Assembly: GCA_963663905.2 (NCBI GenBank)
Contig: OY760657.1
Location: forward strand, 6,024,413-6,088,412
Direction: 5' to 3'
From: Saccharicrinis sp963663905
GTDB lineage: Bacteria; Bacteroidota; Bacteroidia; Bacteroidales; Marinilabiliaceae
Length of the DNA stretch: 64,000 bases
Numbering within the stretch: the stretch's first letter is position 1; every line of letters starts with the position of its first letter. A program made the position numbers and the translations under genes. The notes beneath the pieces are model-generated. The model searched no databases, was not told the origin of the DNA, and saw nothing but the letters and a program-made list of their open reading frames with translations. Shown here in pieces: positions 8,981 through 18,231 of this stretch.

Positions 8981-10333
8981 ATGACTAAAATATCAGCAAA
9001 ACTATCGATAAAGGAAAAAATAGGCTACAGTCTAGGTGATACAGCTTCCCATTTTGTTTGGGATATGGTAGGCTTTTGGATTCTTATTTTTTATACAGAC
9101 ACTTTCGGTATTTCAGCAGCAGCAGCAGGTACAATCATGCTGATTGCCCGATTTTGGGATATGGCCAATGATCCGCTAATGGGGATTATTGCAGATAGAA
9201 CTAAAACAAAATGGGGTAAATTTCGACCATATATTCTATGGATGGCTTTGCCTTATAGTATTTTAGCGGTGATGACTTTTACTACTCCAGACTTTGGAGA
9301 GACAGGAAAAGTTATTTATGCAGGAACTACTTATTTACTATTGATGACAGTATTTACTGCTATCAATTTACCATATTCGTCATTGGGTGCAGTAATGACT
9401 GCTGATACCACAGAACGTGCAGGCTTAAACTCATATCGTTTTATATTTGCTTTTGTTGGTCAGTTAATCGTATCTGGTACCGCTTTAACATTGGCTAATT
9501 ATTTTGGAGAAGGAGATAGCGCAAAGGGTTATCAGTATACATTAACATTATTTGCAATTATCAGTTTAGTACTTTTCCTTATTACATTTAAAACAACAAA
9601 AGAAAGAGTTCAACCACCCAAAGAGCAAGAAATAGATTTAAAGGCTGATATCAAAAATCTATTTAAAAACAGGCCTTGGGTGATTCTGTTTTTTGTGGGA
9701 ATTATTTCTTTTATCATGTTTGCTATGCAAAACCTGGCTGTAGCATATTACTTTAAATACTATATAGGTAATGAGGAAAATGTGCAATTATTTAATGTTA
9801 TTGGAACCATTGCCTTAATTATTACTATTCCAATATCAAAACCTTTAGCAAAGAAATTTGGAAACAGAAATGTGTTTTTAGTAAGTTCATTATTGTCAGG
9901 TTTCTTCTTTATTCTACTGTATTTGCCAGGTGTAGATGATATTAAATGGGTTTATGTTTTTAATGTGTTGGCAAAAATGGCTTATGCTCCTGCCGTTCCT
10001 TTATTGTGGACAATGTTGGGTGATACTGCTGATTATTCTGAATGGAAAACAGGACGACGTTCAACTGGTTTAACCTTCTCAGCTGCAACTTTTGCTCAAA
10101 AGGCAGGCTGGGGAATTGGTGGTGCTTTGGCTGGATGGTTGTTGGCTTTATATCATTTTGAACCTAATGTTGAACAAACAGAAACTGCCATTACCGGAAT
10201 AAAAATGATGATTTCAGTTTTTCCAGGTGTTTTATATATGTCATGTGCTATTTTGCTATTCTTTTATAGTATTGATCATAAAACCTGTGAGATTATGCGG
10301 CATGATCTGGAAGCAAGGAGAGAAGCTGAGTAG
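8981..10333 (+). CDS. MFS sugar:cation symporter of the GPH family (second copy)
   Basis: A 450-residue membrane protein with about 12 transmembrane helices and the GPH signature RFWDMANDPLMG followed by DRTKTKWGKFRP. LGDTADYSEWKTGRRSTG near residue 350 is the conserved C-terminal half motif of MelB-like carriers. It is only distantly similar to the carrier encoded just upstream, so the pair may divide substrates, for example short oligosaccharides versus glucose or gentiobiose. It is followed 81 nt later by a GH3 gene. The GPH family assignment is firm; the substrate is inferred. Confidence 0.88.
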   Translation: MTKISAKLSIKEKIGYSLGDTASHFVWDMVGFWILIFYTDTFGISAAAAGTIMLIARFWDMANDPLMGIIADRTKTKWGKFRPYILWMALPYSILAVMTFTTPDFGETGKVIYAGTTYLLLMTVFTAINLPYSSLGAVMTADTTERAGLNSYRFIFAFVGQLIVSGTALTLANYFGEGDSAKGYQYTLTLFAIISLVLFLITFKTTKERVQPPKEQEIDLKADIKNLFKNRPWVILFFVGIISFIMFAMQNLAVAYYFKYYIGNEENVQLFNVIGTIALIITIPISKPLAKKFGNRNVFLVSSLLSGFFFILLYLPGVDDIKWVYVFNVLAKMAYAPAVPLLWTMLGDTADYSEWKTGRRSTGLTFSAATFAQKAGWGIGGALAGWLLALYHFEPNVEQTETAITGIKMMISVFPGVLYMSCAILLFFYSIDHKTCEIMRHDLEARREAE

Positions 10334-10414
10334 TTTACATTTTACAAAAAAATTGTGCATTAAATAAAGGTATTGTATAACATAAAGTAAATCTTTTACC
10401 CAAAAATAAAGAAA

Positions 10415-12802
10415 ATGAAACCATTACTAGTATTACTCGCATTTATCTCAACATGCTTTGTTATGAAAGCACAAGATAGTAGCATACAGAATAAAGTTGA
10501 CGAATTACTCACTCAGCTTACTTTGGAAGAAAAAGTCTCTCTTTGTTCTGGAAGAGATGATTGGAGCACAATGCCCATTGAACGATTAGATATTCCATGG
10601 ATATGGATGGCTGATGGGCCGCATGGGGTTCGACGTGCACCTGCAACCAATAAAGCTGGTTATGGCGATCAGCATCCTGCTACTTGTTTTCCAACAGCAT
10701 CAGCACTTTCAGCAACATGGAATACTGATTTGATCTATCAAGTAGGTCAGGCTTTAGGTGAAGAGTGTCAAGCTTTGGATGTGAATATTCTGTTGGGGCC
10801 CGGAGTTAATATTAAACGCTCTGTTTTAGGAGGAAGAAACTTTGAATTTTTCTCAGAAGATCCAATTTTATCAGGAGAATTAGGTGCTGCTTATATAAAT
10901 GGAGTACAAAGTCAAGGTGTTGGTACATCATTAAAACACTTTGTGGCTAATAATGTTGAAACGATGCGAATGTATATGAACTCAAATGTGGATACCAGGT
11001 CATTACATGAAATTTATCTGACTCCTTTTGAAATAGCTGTAAAAAAATCACAGCCATGGACAGTTATGGCTTGTTATAACAGAGTTCAGGGAGAATATGG
11101 AACACAAAGTTCTTATTTACTAACAGATATTCTGAAAAATGATTGGGGCTATGAAGGTATCGTTATTTCTGATTGGTTTGCTGTGGTTGACAGAGTGAAA
11201 GCCTTAAAAGCAGGAATGCATATTGAAATGCCTCACCCAGGTAATGTTAATAATGAGTATTTACTTCAGGCTATAAAGGATGGAGAATTAGATGAAGCAG
11301 TATTAGATCAGGCTGTGAAAGAAATCTTAACTATTATATTAAAAGCGGATTCACTTGAAAAAGAAAATGCTGATTTAAAAGCCGAAGAGCATCATGCTTT
11401 TGCTCGTAAGGTCGAGGCCGAGGCTATTACTTTACTAAAGAATAATAACGAAGTACTTCCTTTATCAAAACAGAAATATAAGAAAATAGCCATCATTGGT
11501 GAGTTTGCTAAATCCCCTCGCTATCAAGGAAATGGTAGTTCTGAGGTGAAACCAACTCAATTGGATAATGCTTTAGAGGTAATTAAAAAGGAATATGGCA
11601 AAGGTGTTTCTATCACTTATGCACAAGGATATAATTTAAAAGATGATAACGATTTTTCTTTAATTGAAGAGGCTAAAAAAGTAGCTCAGGATGCTGATGT
11701 TGCATTGGTGTTTGCAGGTTTGCCTTTGCATTACGAATCTGAAGGAATCGATCGTAAACATATTGATATGCCGGCTTCTCATAATAACCTAATTAAGGAG
11801 ATTGCTCAAGTTCAGAAAAATACGGTAGCTGTTTTAACAAATGGAAGTGCAGTAGCAATGCCATGGGTAAATGAAGTATCAGCCATTGTTGAAACCTGGT
11901 TAGGTGGACAAGCTGGGGCAGGTGCAGTTGCAGATGTATTATTCGGTAAAGTAAATCCATCGGGTAAGTTGGGTGAAACATTTCCTGTGAAATTGGAAGA
12001 TACTCCGGCTTCATTTAATTTCCCCGGAGAACAAGGTGATGTTTTATATGGTGAGCGTTTCTTTGTAGGGTACAGATATTACGATGAAAAGAAAATAGAA
12101 CCATTATTCCCATTTGGTTACGGATTGTCTTATACTCAATTTGAATATACAGATATGAAGGTGTCATCAAGCCAGATCAGTGATACAGATGAGTTGGAAG
12201 TAAAGGTTACAGTTAAAAATACTGGTTCTGTTTCAGGTAAGGAAGTTGTTCAGATTTATGTTTCCGACAAAGAATGTACACTTCAGCGTCCGGTTCGGGA
12301 ATTAAAGAAATTTACTAAAGTAGATTTAAAACCTGGTGAATCTAAAGAGTTGACATTTAAGCTTAAAGGTCGTGACTTTTCATACTATGATGCAAAAAGA
12401 GAAATGTGGATAGCTGAGAGTGGAGAATTTACAATTTCAGTAGCAGCTTCATCAAGGGATATTCGACAAACGCAAACCATCACTCTAAAGTCCGAACAGC
12501 AAATTCCTTTGATGGTTGATGAATATACTTTTGTTAAAGAGCTTTGGGATAACCCACAAACTAAAGAATTAATTAAAGAATATATTCCTAAGTGGATAGG
12601 CAATTTTGTACCAGAAGGAAAAACAATTGATGAAGCAAACATTCCTGGATTTTTCCTTGAACATCCACTGATTAAATACCCTTACATCACCAATAATGAA
12701 ATTACGAAAGAACAAGTAAAAGAATTAGTTGAAAGATGTAAATCCATAACAGTTAAGCCGTCTTACAAACAATTTGCAGAAAAAGAGAATGTGAGTTTTT
12801 AA
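10415..12802 (+). CDS. GH3 beta-glucosidase, periplasmic, with C-terminal extension
   Basis: A 795-residue enzyme with a cleavable signal peptide (residues 1-19, ending MKAQ). GH3 N-terminal barrel, GH3 C-terminal sandwich and fibronectin type III-like domain occur in order. The nucleophile lies in VISDWFAVVD (D253). KHFVANN and the N-terminal ADGPHGVR are typical of GH3 beta-glucosidases. About 90 residues after the FnIII-like domain form a charged extension seen in some Bacteroidota homologues. Predicted role: removal of glucose from the non-reducing ends of beta-gluco-oligosaccharides. A second GH3 gene of a different subgroup follows, suggesting split roles such as beta-1,3 versus beta-1,6 linkages. 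Confidence 0.9.
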   Translation: MKPLLVLLAFISTCFVMKAQDSSIQNKVDELLTQLTLEEKVSLCSGRDDWSTMPIERLDIPWIWMADGPHGVRRAPATNKAGYGDQHPATCFPTASALSATWNTDLIYQVGQALGEECQALDVNILLGPGVNIKRSVLGGRNFEFFSEDPILSGELGAAYINGVQSQGVGTSLKHFVANNVETMRMYMNSNVDTRSLHEIYLTPFEIAVKKSQPWTVMACYNRVQGEYGTQSSYLLTDILKNDWGYEGIVISDWFAVVDRVKALKAGMHIEMPHPGNVNNEYLLQAIKDGELDEAVLDQAVKEILTIILKADSLEKENADLKAEEHHAFARKVEAEAITLLKNNNEVLPLSKQKYKKIAIIGEFAKSPRYQGNGSSEVKPTQLDNALEVIKKEYGKGVSITYAQGYNLKDDNDFSLIEEAKKVAQDADVALVFAGLPLHYESEGIDRKHIDMPASHNNLIKEIAQVQKNTVAVLTNGSAVAMPWVNEVSAIVETWLGGQAGAGAVADVLFGKVNPSGKLGETFPVKLEDTPASFNFPGEQGDVLYGERFFVGYRYYDEKKIEPLFPFGYGLSYTQFEYTDMKVSSSQISDTDELEVKVTVKNTGSVSGKEVVQIYVSDKECTLQRPVRELKKFTKVDLKPGESKELTFKLKGRDFSYYDAKREMWIAESGEFTISVAASSRDIRQTQTITLKSEQQIPLMVDEYTFVKELWDNPQTKELIKEYIPKWIGNFVPEGKTIDEANIPGFFLEHPLIKYPYITNNEITKEQVKELVERCKSITVKPSYKQFAEKENVSF

Positions 12803-12810
12803 GTTATATG

Positions 12811-12854
12811 TTTTCTTACCTGTCTGCGTGCGAAGCTCCTGACAGGTAAGAAAA
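12811..12854 (+). terminator. Long stem-loop between the two GH3 genes
   Basis: A perfect 14-bp stem, TTTTCTTACCTGTC/GACAGGTAAGAAAA, encloses a 16-nt loop (12825-12840) and lies 9 nt after the stop. The T-run is on the 5' arm and the A-run on the 3' arm, so as a terminator it would also suit the opposite strand. The shape resembles a dispersed palindromic repeat. Confidence 0.55.
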
Positions 12855-12977
12855 AGAAGATAATTTATCTTTTAAATAATAATCAAAATAAAATGATTGA
12901 AAAATACATAATTGAAATTGTAAATCAGTCTTTTGTCTTGATACTTACTACTTGATACTAAATAAATGATTTAAGAA

Positions 12978-15245
12978 ATGAGAAAGGTTACTGTAATGAT
13001 TGTTGCAATGCTAAGTGTTTTTTTATGGAACGCTTGCACTCCGATAAAATCTGGAGGACAACAAGATGAAATTGGGCAGAAGGTTGATGATCTGTTAGCG
13101 AAAATGACCCTGGAAGAAAAAGTAGGGCAGATGGTTCAGTATAATGGTTTTTATGATGCTACAGGGCCAGCTCCTAGTGCAGGAACAGCTCAAAAAAAAT
13201 ATGATCATTTAAAGAAAGGGATGGTTGGTTCATTCCTGAATGTAAGAGGTGTAGAGCAAATTAAAGCTTTACAGAAGATTGCTGTGGAGGAAACTCGTTT
13301 GGGAATTCCTTTGATGTTTGGATTGGATGTTGTTCATGGTCAAAAAACCTTATCTCCTATTCCATTGGGTGAATCAGCGAGTTGGGATCTGGAAGCCATT
13401 GAAAAATCAGCCAGAGTAGCAGCTATTGAAGCTTCAGCAATGGGAATAAACTGGACATTTGCTCCGATGGTTGATATATACCGAGATGCTCGATGGGGGC
13501 GTGTAATGGAAGGTGCAGGAGAAGATCCATATTTGGGTGCTAAAATCGGGGTAGCCAGAGTAAAAGGTTTTCAAGGTGATGATCTTTCGGCTAACAATAC
13601 GATTGCATCGTGTGCCAAGCATTTTGCGGCTTATGGTTTTGTTGAAGCAGGTAAAGAATACAATACGGTTGATGTTGGTACTTCTACTTTATATAACATC
13701 ATTTTTCCTCCATTTAAGGCTGTAGTTGAGGCAGATGTTAAAACAGTGATGAATGCTTTTAATATTGTAAATGGTGTTCCTTCTACTGGAAACAGCTTTT
13801 TGCAAAGGGATATTTTAAAAGGGAAATGGGGATTTAAAGGATTCGTAATTTCTGATTGGGCCAGTGGAGCTGAGATGGTAAATCATGGTTTTGCAAAAGA
13901 TTTAAAAGAAGCTGCCATGTATGCTGCAAATGCAGGTTCTGATATGGATATGGAATCGTATGCTTATGTCGATTATTTGATTGACCTGGTAAAAGATGGT
14001 AAGGTTAATGAATCTGTTATTGATGATGCAACCCGAAGAATTCTACGAGTGAAATTTGAGTTGGGTCTTTTCGATGATCCATATAAATATTGTGATGAGG
14101 AAAGAGAAAAAGAATTATTATATCATAAAGATCATCAGGAGGCTGTTTTGGATATGGCTCGTAAATCAATCGTTTTGTTAAAAAATGACGGTAAGCTTTT
14201 GCCTTTGAAAAAATCACAAAAGAAAATAGCTATAATCGGTGACTTAGCTGATGATAAAACCAGTCCGCTGGGTAGTTGGCGAGTGAGCTCAGATGATAGT
14301 ACTGCAGTTTCTGTTATTGAGGGCATGTCAAAGTATACATCAGATTTTACTTATGCTAATGGTGTTGATTTGGTTACAGGTCCTGTACATTTTGTAATGG
14401 AATTAAATATCAATACAACAGATAAAAGTGATTTTAAAGAAGCTATCGACCTTGCAAAAAAATCAGAAGTGGTTGTAATGGTATTAGGGGAACATGGTTT
14501 CAATACAGGTGAGGCACGTAGTAGAACTAAAATTGGTTTACCTGGATTACAACAGGAATTGTTGGAAGAGGTTTATAAGGTAAATAAGAATATAGTATTG
14601 GTGCTAATGAATGGTCGTCCTTTAGCTATTCCATGGGCAGCAGAAAATATTCCTGCTATTGTTGAAACTTGGCAGTTAGGAACTCAATCTGGAAATGCCA
14701 TTGCTGATGTTCTGTTTGGCGCATACAATCCTTCCGGAAAGCTGCCGATGACATTCCCTCGCAGTGTAGGTCAGTGTCCTATCTATTACAATCATTTTAA
14801 CACCGGCCGCCCGGTTAATGCAGAGAAAAATGTTTTTTGGTCGCATTATACCGATGAAGAGAACTCTCCTTTATTCCCTTTTGGTTATGGATTAAGTTAT
14901 TCGAATTTTGAGTATAGCGATTTGGTTGTTGATGATTCAGATCAAAAAAATATTAAAGTATCGGTTAAAGTTACAAATACAAGTGATGTTGATGGTGAAG
15001 AGGTGGTTCAACTGTATATACGAGATATTGCAGCAGCGGTGGTTCGTCCGGTTAAAGAATTAAAAGGCTTTGAAAAGATTAGTTTAAAAGGACAAGAAGC
15101 CAAAACAGTAAGTTTTACACTTACTGATAATGAATTAGGTTTTTACGATGGAGATGGAAATTTTCTTGTTGAACCTGGAGCCTTTGATGTTATGGTTGGA
15201 ACTGATTCTCAAACTGGATTAAGGGGTAGTTTTGAGTTAAAGTAA
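12978..15245 (+). CDS. GH3 beta-glucosidase, BglX-like lipoprotein
   Basis: A 755-residue GH3 enzyme. The signal peptide ends at LWNAC (Cys about residue 20), so it is a predicted lipoprotein. Domain order is GH3 barrel, GH3 C-terminal sandwich and FnIII-like domain. The nucleophile is in VISDWASGAE (D293). Features such as LMFGLDVVHGQKT, AKHFAAYGF and the length match the BglX type of periplasmic beta-glucosidase, which differs from the preceding GH3 gene. Predicted role: cleavage of terminal beta-linked glucose from laminari- or gentio-oligosaccharides. It ends the first half of the PUL, before the regulator gene. Confidence 0.92.
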   Translation: MRKVTVMIVAMLSVFLWNACTPIKSGGQQDEIGQKVDDLLAKMTLEEKVGQMVQYNGFYDATGPAPSAGTAQKKYDHLKKGMVGSFLNVRGVEQIKALQKIAVEETRLGIPLMFGLDVVHGQKTLSPIPLGESASWDLEAIEKSARVAAIEASAMGINWTFAPMVDIYRDARWGRVMEGAGEDPYLGAKIGVARVKGFQGDDLSANNTIASCAKHFAAYGFVEAGKEYNTVDVGTSTLYNIIFPPFKAVVEADVKTVMNAFNIVNGVPSTGNSFLQRDILKGKWGFKGFVISDWASGAEMVNHGFAKDLKEAAMYAANAGSDMDMESYAYVDYLIDLVKDGKVNESVIDDATRRILRVKFELGLFDDPYKYCDEEREKELLYHKDHQEAVLDMARKSIVLLKNDGKLLPLKKSQKKIAIIGDLADDKTSPLGSWRVSSDDSTAVSVIEGMSKYTSDFTYANGVDLVTGPVHFVMELNINTTDKSDFKEAIDLAKKSEVVVMVLGEHGFNTGEARSRTKIGLPGLQQELLEEVYKVNKNIVLVLMNGRPLAIPWAAENIPAIVETWQLGTQSGNAIADVLFGAYNPSGKLPMTFPRSVGQCPIYYNHFNTGRPVNAEKNVFWSHYTDEENSPLFPFGYGLSYSNFEYSDLVVDDSDQKNIKVSVKVTNTSDVDGEEVVQLYIRDIAAAVVRPVKELKGFEKISLKGQEAKTVSFTLTDNELGFYDGDGNFLVEPGAFDVMVGTDSQTGLRGSFELK

Positions 15246-15275
15246 ACCATGGTTGTTTAAATCCTAACTATAGTT

Positions 15276-15305
15276 AAAGGAGCACTTGGTACAGGTGCTC
15301 CTTTT
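15276..15305 (+). terminator. Intrinsic terminator after the second GH3 gene
   Basis: A 10-bp stem, AAAGGAGCAC/GTGCTCCTTT, with a 9-nt loop is followed by TCTATATTTT. It cleanly separates the enzyme/transporter operon from the regulator gene. Confidence 0.8.
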
Positions 15306-15353
15306 CTATATTTTAGCCAAGTTATTACTTCAATTTAATTTTCATTTTTATCT

Positions 15354-18014
15354 ATGATCAGGATGATTTTTTGTTTTCTAATCTTCTCTTTTGTAAATGT
15401 AAAAGCTATCAGTTATCTGCCTAATATTACTTGCTATGATAAAGAAGCATATCAAGCAGGAAGGCAAAACTGGGATGTAGATATCGATCAAAATGGAATT
15501 GTGTATTTTGGAAATTCCAATGGTCTGTTGTACAATGTTTATGGGGAGTGGGGATTCGCCACCATGTCAGAAAAAGGATTGGTAAGAACAGTTTTTGCAG
15601 ATAAGGATACGATTTGGTGTGGTAGTAGTGAATATGGTTATTTTACCAAAGAGAATGGGGAATTTGTATTTCATCATATTGGAGCTACAGAGGGTGATCA
15701 AATATGGAATATTGCAAGCTTTAATTATCAGATAATTCTTCAATCATCATATAAACTTTATGTATATGATAAAATTAGCAAGAAGGTCGAAGTACTGGAA
15801 ATGAATAACCGGGTTTATTCTTTGATTACCTGGGAAGATAAACTATGGTTGGTTTTTGGTAACGGACAAATTGGATATTTAAGCAACAATAAATTTCAAA
15901 AAGTATCTCAATTTAGTGAACTTAAAGAGCGAGAAGTACGAAAAATATTTATTCACAATGGAAAATTATTTCTTGTGTTGTTTGATGGTGATATGTATGC
16001 TTATGATGGAAAGAATATTTCGCAGATTGAATTACCTGTAGAATTACAAAATAAAACATTGTTTACAGGTATCCATTATGATGAAAATTCATTTTGTCTG
16101 GGTTCTATATCTGATGGATTTTTTCAGATAGATAATAATGGAAAAGTGATCAGACATGTAGACTCGTCACAAGGATTAATTGATAATACCATTCTCTCTA
16201 TGAAGTGCGACGAACTTGGAAATGTATGGTTTGGATTGGATTATGGCATCGCTAAAATAGAGTTACAAAGTGCAATAAATAACATTTTTGATGGTGGAGC
16301 AACATACTGTATTAAAAACTTTCAGGATAAAACCTATCTGGCAACGAATAAAGGTTTGTTTGTATCAACTGGCAATGAAAGTTTTGAATCAGTACCAAAT
16401 ACAAGTGGTCAGGTATGGACCATCAAAGAAATAAATAAGGAGCTTTACGTTTGCCATAATAATGGCATACTTTTAAAGGAAAACGGCGTTTTTAAAAATA
16501 TTGCTCCTTATAGTGGGTTTATTGATGTTGCACAATTTGAAGGTACTGATTACTTCCTGTTTTCAGGATATCATGGTTTGATATTGATAAAAAAAGTAGG
16601 AAGCAGGTATGATTATATATCAAATCTAAACATATGGGGAAACTCATCTTTAGTTTATGATAAGGAGAATAAATGTATTTGGGGTGAAATGAATGGACAG
16701 GATATTATAAAACTGACATTAGACACAAAAGCAAATATCAAACACAATAAAATTGAAGGGATAACGAAGGTTTATAATACTGAATACGGTATCTACTTTA
16801 ACAACAACCAACATATTTTACAGTATAAAAATGAAAAATTTGTTGTTTCAGAGAATCCACTTCTTGCGAATGTAGATTCAAAAGATATTGAAACACTTGA
16901 TTTTAGTGACAATGGTAACTCAATGACATACATTCAGGATAATGAAGTAAAACTTGATGTTCTTCTTCCTGATGGTAATAGATATTCGTATAATACATTA
17001 CTTAAATCATTGGGCAAATTGATTAATAATGAGCGGAAGTTTGTTGATATTCACCAAAATAAATTAAGGTTAGCTACCGATAGGGGAGTTACTGAATTTG
17101 ATATAGATTATCATTCTGATTTTAAAAAACAAAGTCATCCGGTGGTTTCTTCAATTACAGAACTTAATAATAAGACGAAGAAAATATTCTATCCTTATTC
17201 TGACAAAGGAATCAGATATAACTCTGGAAATAAAGATTTAAAATTTCGTTTTAGCATCAATAAATCCAAATATAATGTGGTTGAATACAGATATAGGTTA
17301 ATACCATACGATACAGATTGGTCACAGTGGAGTACTGATGTAAATGAAACATTTTATGCTCAGATCAAAGGAGGCAATTATCATTTTTTCCTTCAAAGTA
17401 GAATTAATGGAGGCGATATTTATGAAAGCTCGGTTGCTTTTACTATTGAAAAGCAATGGTTTCAAACGTCATGGGTAGTCCTTCCTGTATTAGTTCTGTT
17501 GATTATGATTGTTCTGATTATGTATTACATCATGCTGTATATTAATCAGGTTAAATTAAAAAAGCAGGAAAAGATATATGTACAAAGTGAAGCCAATAAA
17601 ACACTTTCCTTAAAAAATGAACAATTGCTTCAGTATACGGAAATCATTAGTCATAAAAATGAATTTTTAAATAAGCTTAAGGATGGATTAGTGTCTATGC
17701 GCAGTGCAGAAGCTAAACGCTGGGCTAATATGATCAATGACGAAGTAAATAATGAGAAAAAAGAATTCCTGTTTCATAAATTGTTCTCCGAAATTCATCA
17801 GGATTTTATAACTCGGTTAACAGATAAATTTCCTTCACTTACCTCTAACGATATTCGAATTCTTTCATTTATCAGAGCCAATCTTGACAATAAAGAAATA
17901 TCAAACCTTCTTAATATTTCACCTCGTAGTTTAGATACGAACAGATATCGTTTACGAAAGAAATTAAACCTTGAACAGGGTGATGATTTAAACCAGTTTA
18001 TTCGTGATTTGTAG
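15354..18014 (+). CDS. PUL sensor/regulator: beta-propeller, Y_Y_Y, one membrane helix, LuxR-like HTH
   Basis: An 886-residue one-component membrane regulator. An N-terminal signal precedes about 600 residues of WD/Reg_prop-like repeats (WFGNSNGLLY and VWFGLDYGIAKI blocks), then a Y_Y_Y-type Ig domain (VEYRYRLIPYDTDWSQW, about 645-661). One transmembrane helix lies at about 706-728, followed by a coiled-coil linker and a LuxR-type HTH at about 825-886 (NDIRILSFIRANLDNKEISN). Unlike hybrid two-component regulators it has no kinase or receiver domain. Known relatives sense a glycan fragment in the periplasm and activate the PUL. It sits directly upstream of susC, whose promoter carries phased repeats that could be its binding sites. 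Confidence 0.85.
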   Translation: MIRMIFCFLIFSFVNVKAISYLPNITCYDKEAYQAGRQNWDVDIDQNGIVYFGNSNGLLYNVYGEWGFATMSEKGLVRTVFADKDTIWCGSSEYGYFTKENGEFVFHHIGATEGDQIWNIASFNYQIILQSSYKLYVYDKISKKVEVLEMNNRVYSLITWEDKLWLVFGNGQIGYLSNNKFQKVSQFSELKEREVRKIFIHNGKLFLVLFDGDMYAYDGKNISQIELPVELQNKTLFTGIHYDENSFCLGSISDGFFQIDNNGKVIRHVDSSQGLIDNTILSMKCDELGNVWFGLDYGIAKIELQSAINNIFDGGATYCIKNFQDKTYLATNKGLFVSTGNESFESVPNTSGQVWTIKEINKELYVCHNNGILLKENGVFKNIAPYSGFIDVAQFEGTDYFLFSGYHGLILIKKVGSRYDYISNLNIWGNSSLVYDKENKCIWGEMNGQDIIKLTLDTKANIKHNKIEGITKVYNTEYGIYFNNNQHILQYKNEKFVVSENPLLANVDSKDIETLDFSDNGNSMTYIQDNEVKLDVLLPDGNRYSYNTLLKSLGKLINNERKFVDIHQNKLRLATDRGVTEFDIDYHSDFKKQSHPVVSSITELNNKTKKIFYPYSDKGIRYNSGNKDLKFRFSINKSKYNVVEYRYRLIPYDTDWSQWSTDVNETFYAQIKGGNYHFFLQSRINGGDIYESSVAFTIEKQWFQTSWVVLPVLVLLIMIVLIMYYIMLYINQVKLKKQEKIYVQSEANKTLSLKNEQLLQYTEIISHKNEFLNKLKDGLVSMRSAEAKRWANMINDEVNNEKKEFLFHKLFSEIHQDFITRLTDKFPSLTSNDIRILSFIRANLDNKEISNLLNISPRSLDTNRYRLRKKLNLEQGDDLNQFIRDL

Positions 18015-18066
18015 TAAAAAGTTTGCTTGTGTAATGTGTTGAAATGTAATGGTTAAGATTCGTGTG

Positions 18067-18114
18067 TTGACAGCTTGTTGAGTATAAAAAATGACTTGTT
18101 GAGAATAAGTTGAG
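18067..18114 (+). promoter_or_regulatory. Phased TTGAC/TTGAG direct repeats: candidate operator of susC
   Basis: TTGAC at 18067 and TTGAG at 18078, 18099 and 18110 are spaced by 11, 21 and 11 nt, i.e. about one, two and one helical turns. The 18078 and 18099 copies sit in a longer shared word, CTTGTTGAG. They lie just upstream of the predicted -33 element, where an activator would bind. The link to the upstream regulator is an inference. Confidence 0.45.
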
Positions 18115-18120
18115 ATGCTT

Positions 18121-18154
18121 TTTTTTGAGCTCTGTTAATTCTGGAATATTCTTG
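18121..18154 (+). promoter_or_regulatory. Predicted promoter of the susC operon
   Basis: TTTTTTG (18121-18127), 19 nt, then TATTCTTG (18147-18154). This fits the Bacteroidota form TTTG, 19-21 nt, TAnnTTTG with one mismatch. The start codon follows 78 nt later, leaving a leader of about 70 nt. Confidence 0.45.
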
Positions 18155-18231
18155 TGTCAAAGAAAAAATAAATCCAAATCAGATGGATGATTTTACTCTT
18201 AAATGACTTGATAATCTAGAATTGAAATTAA

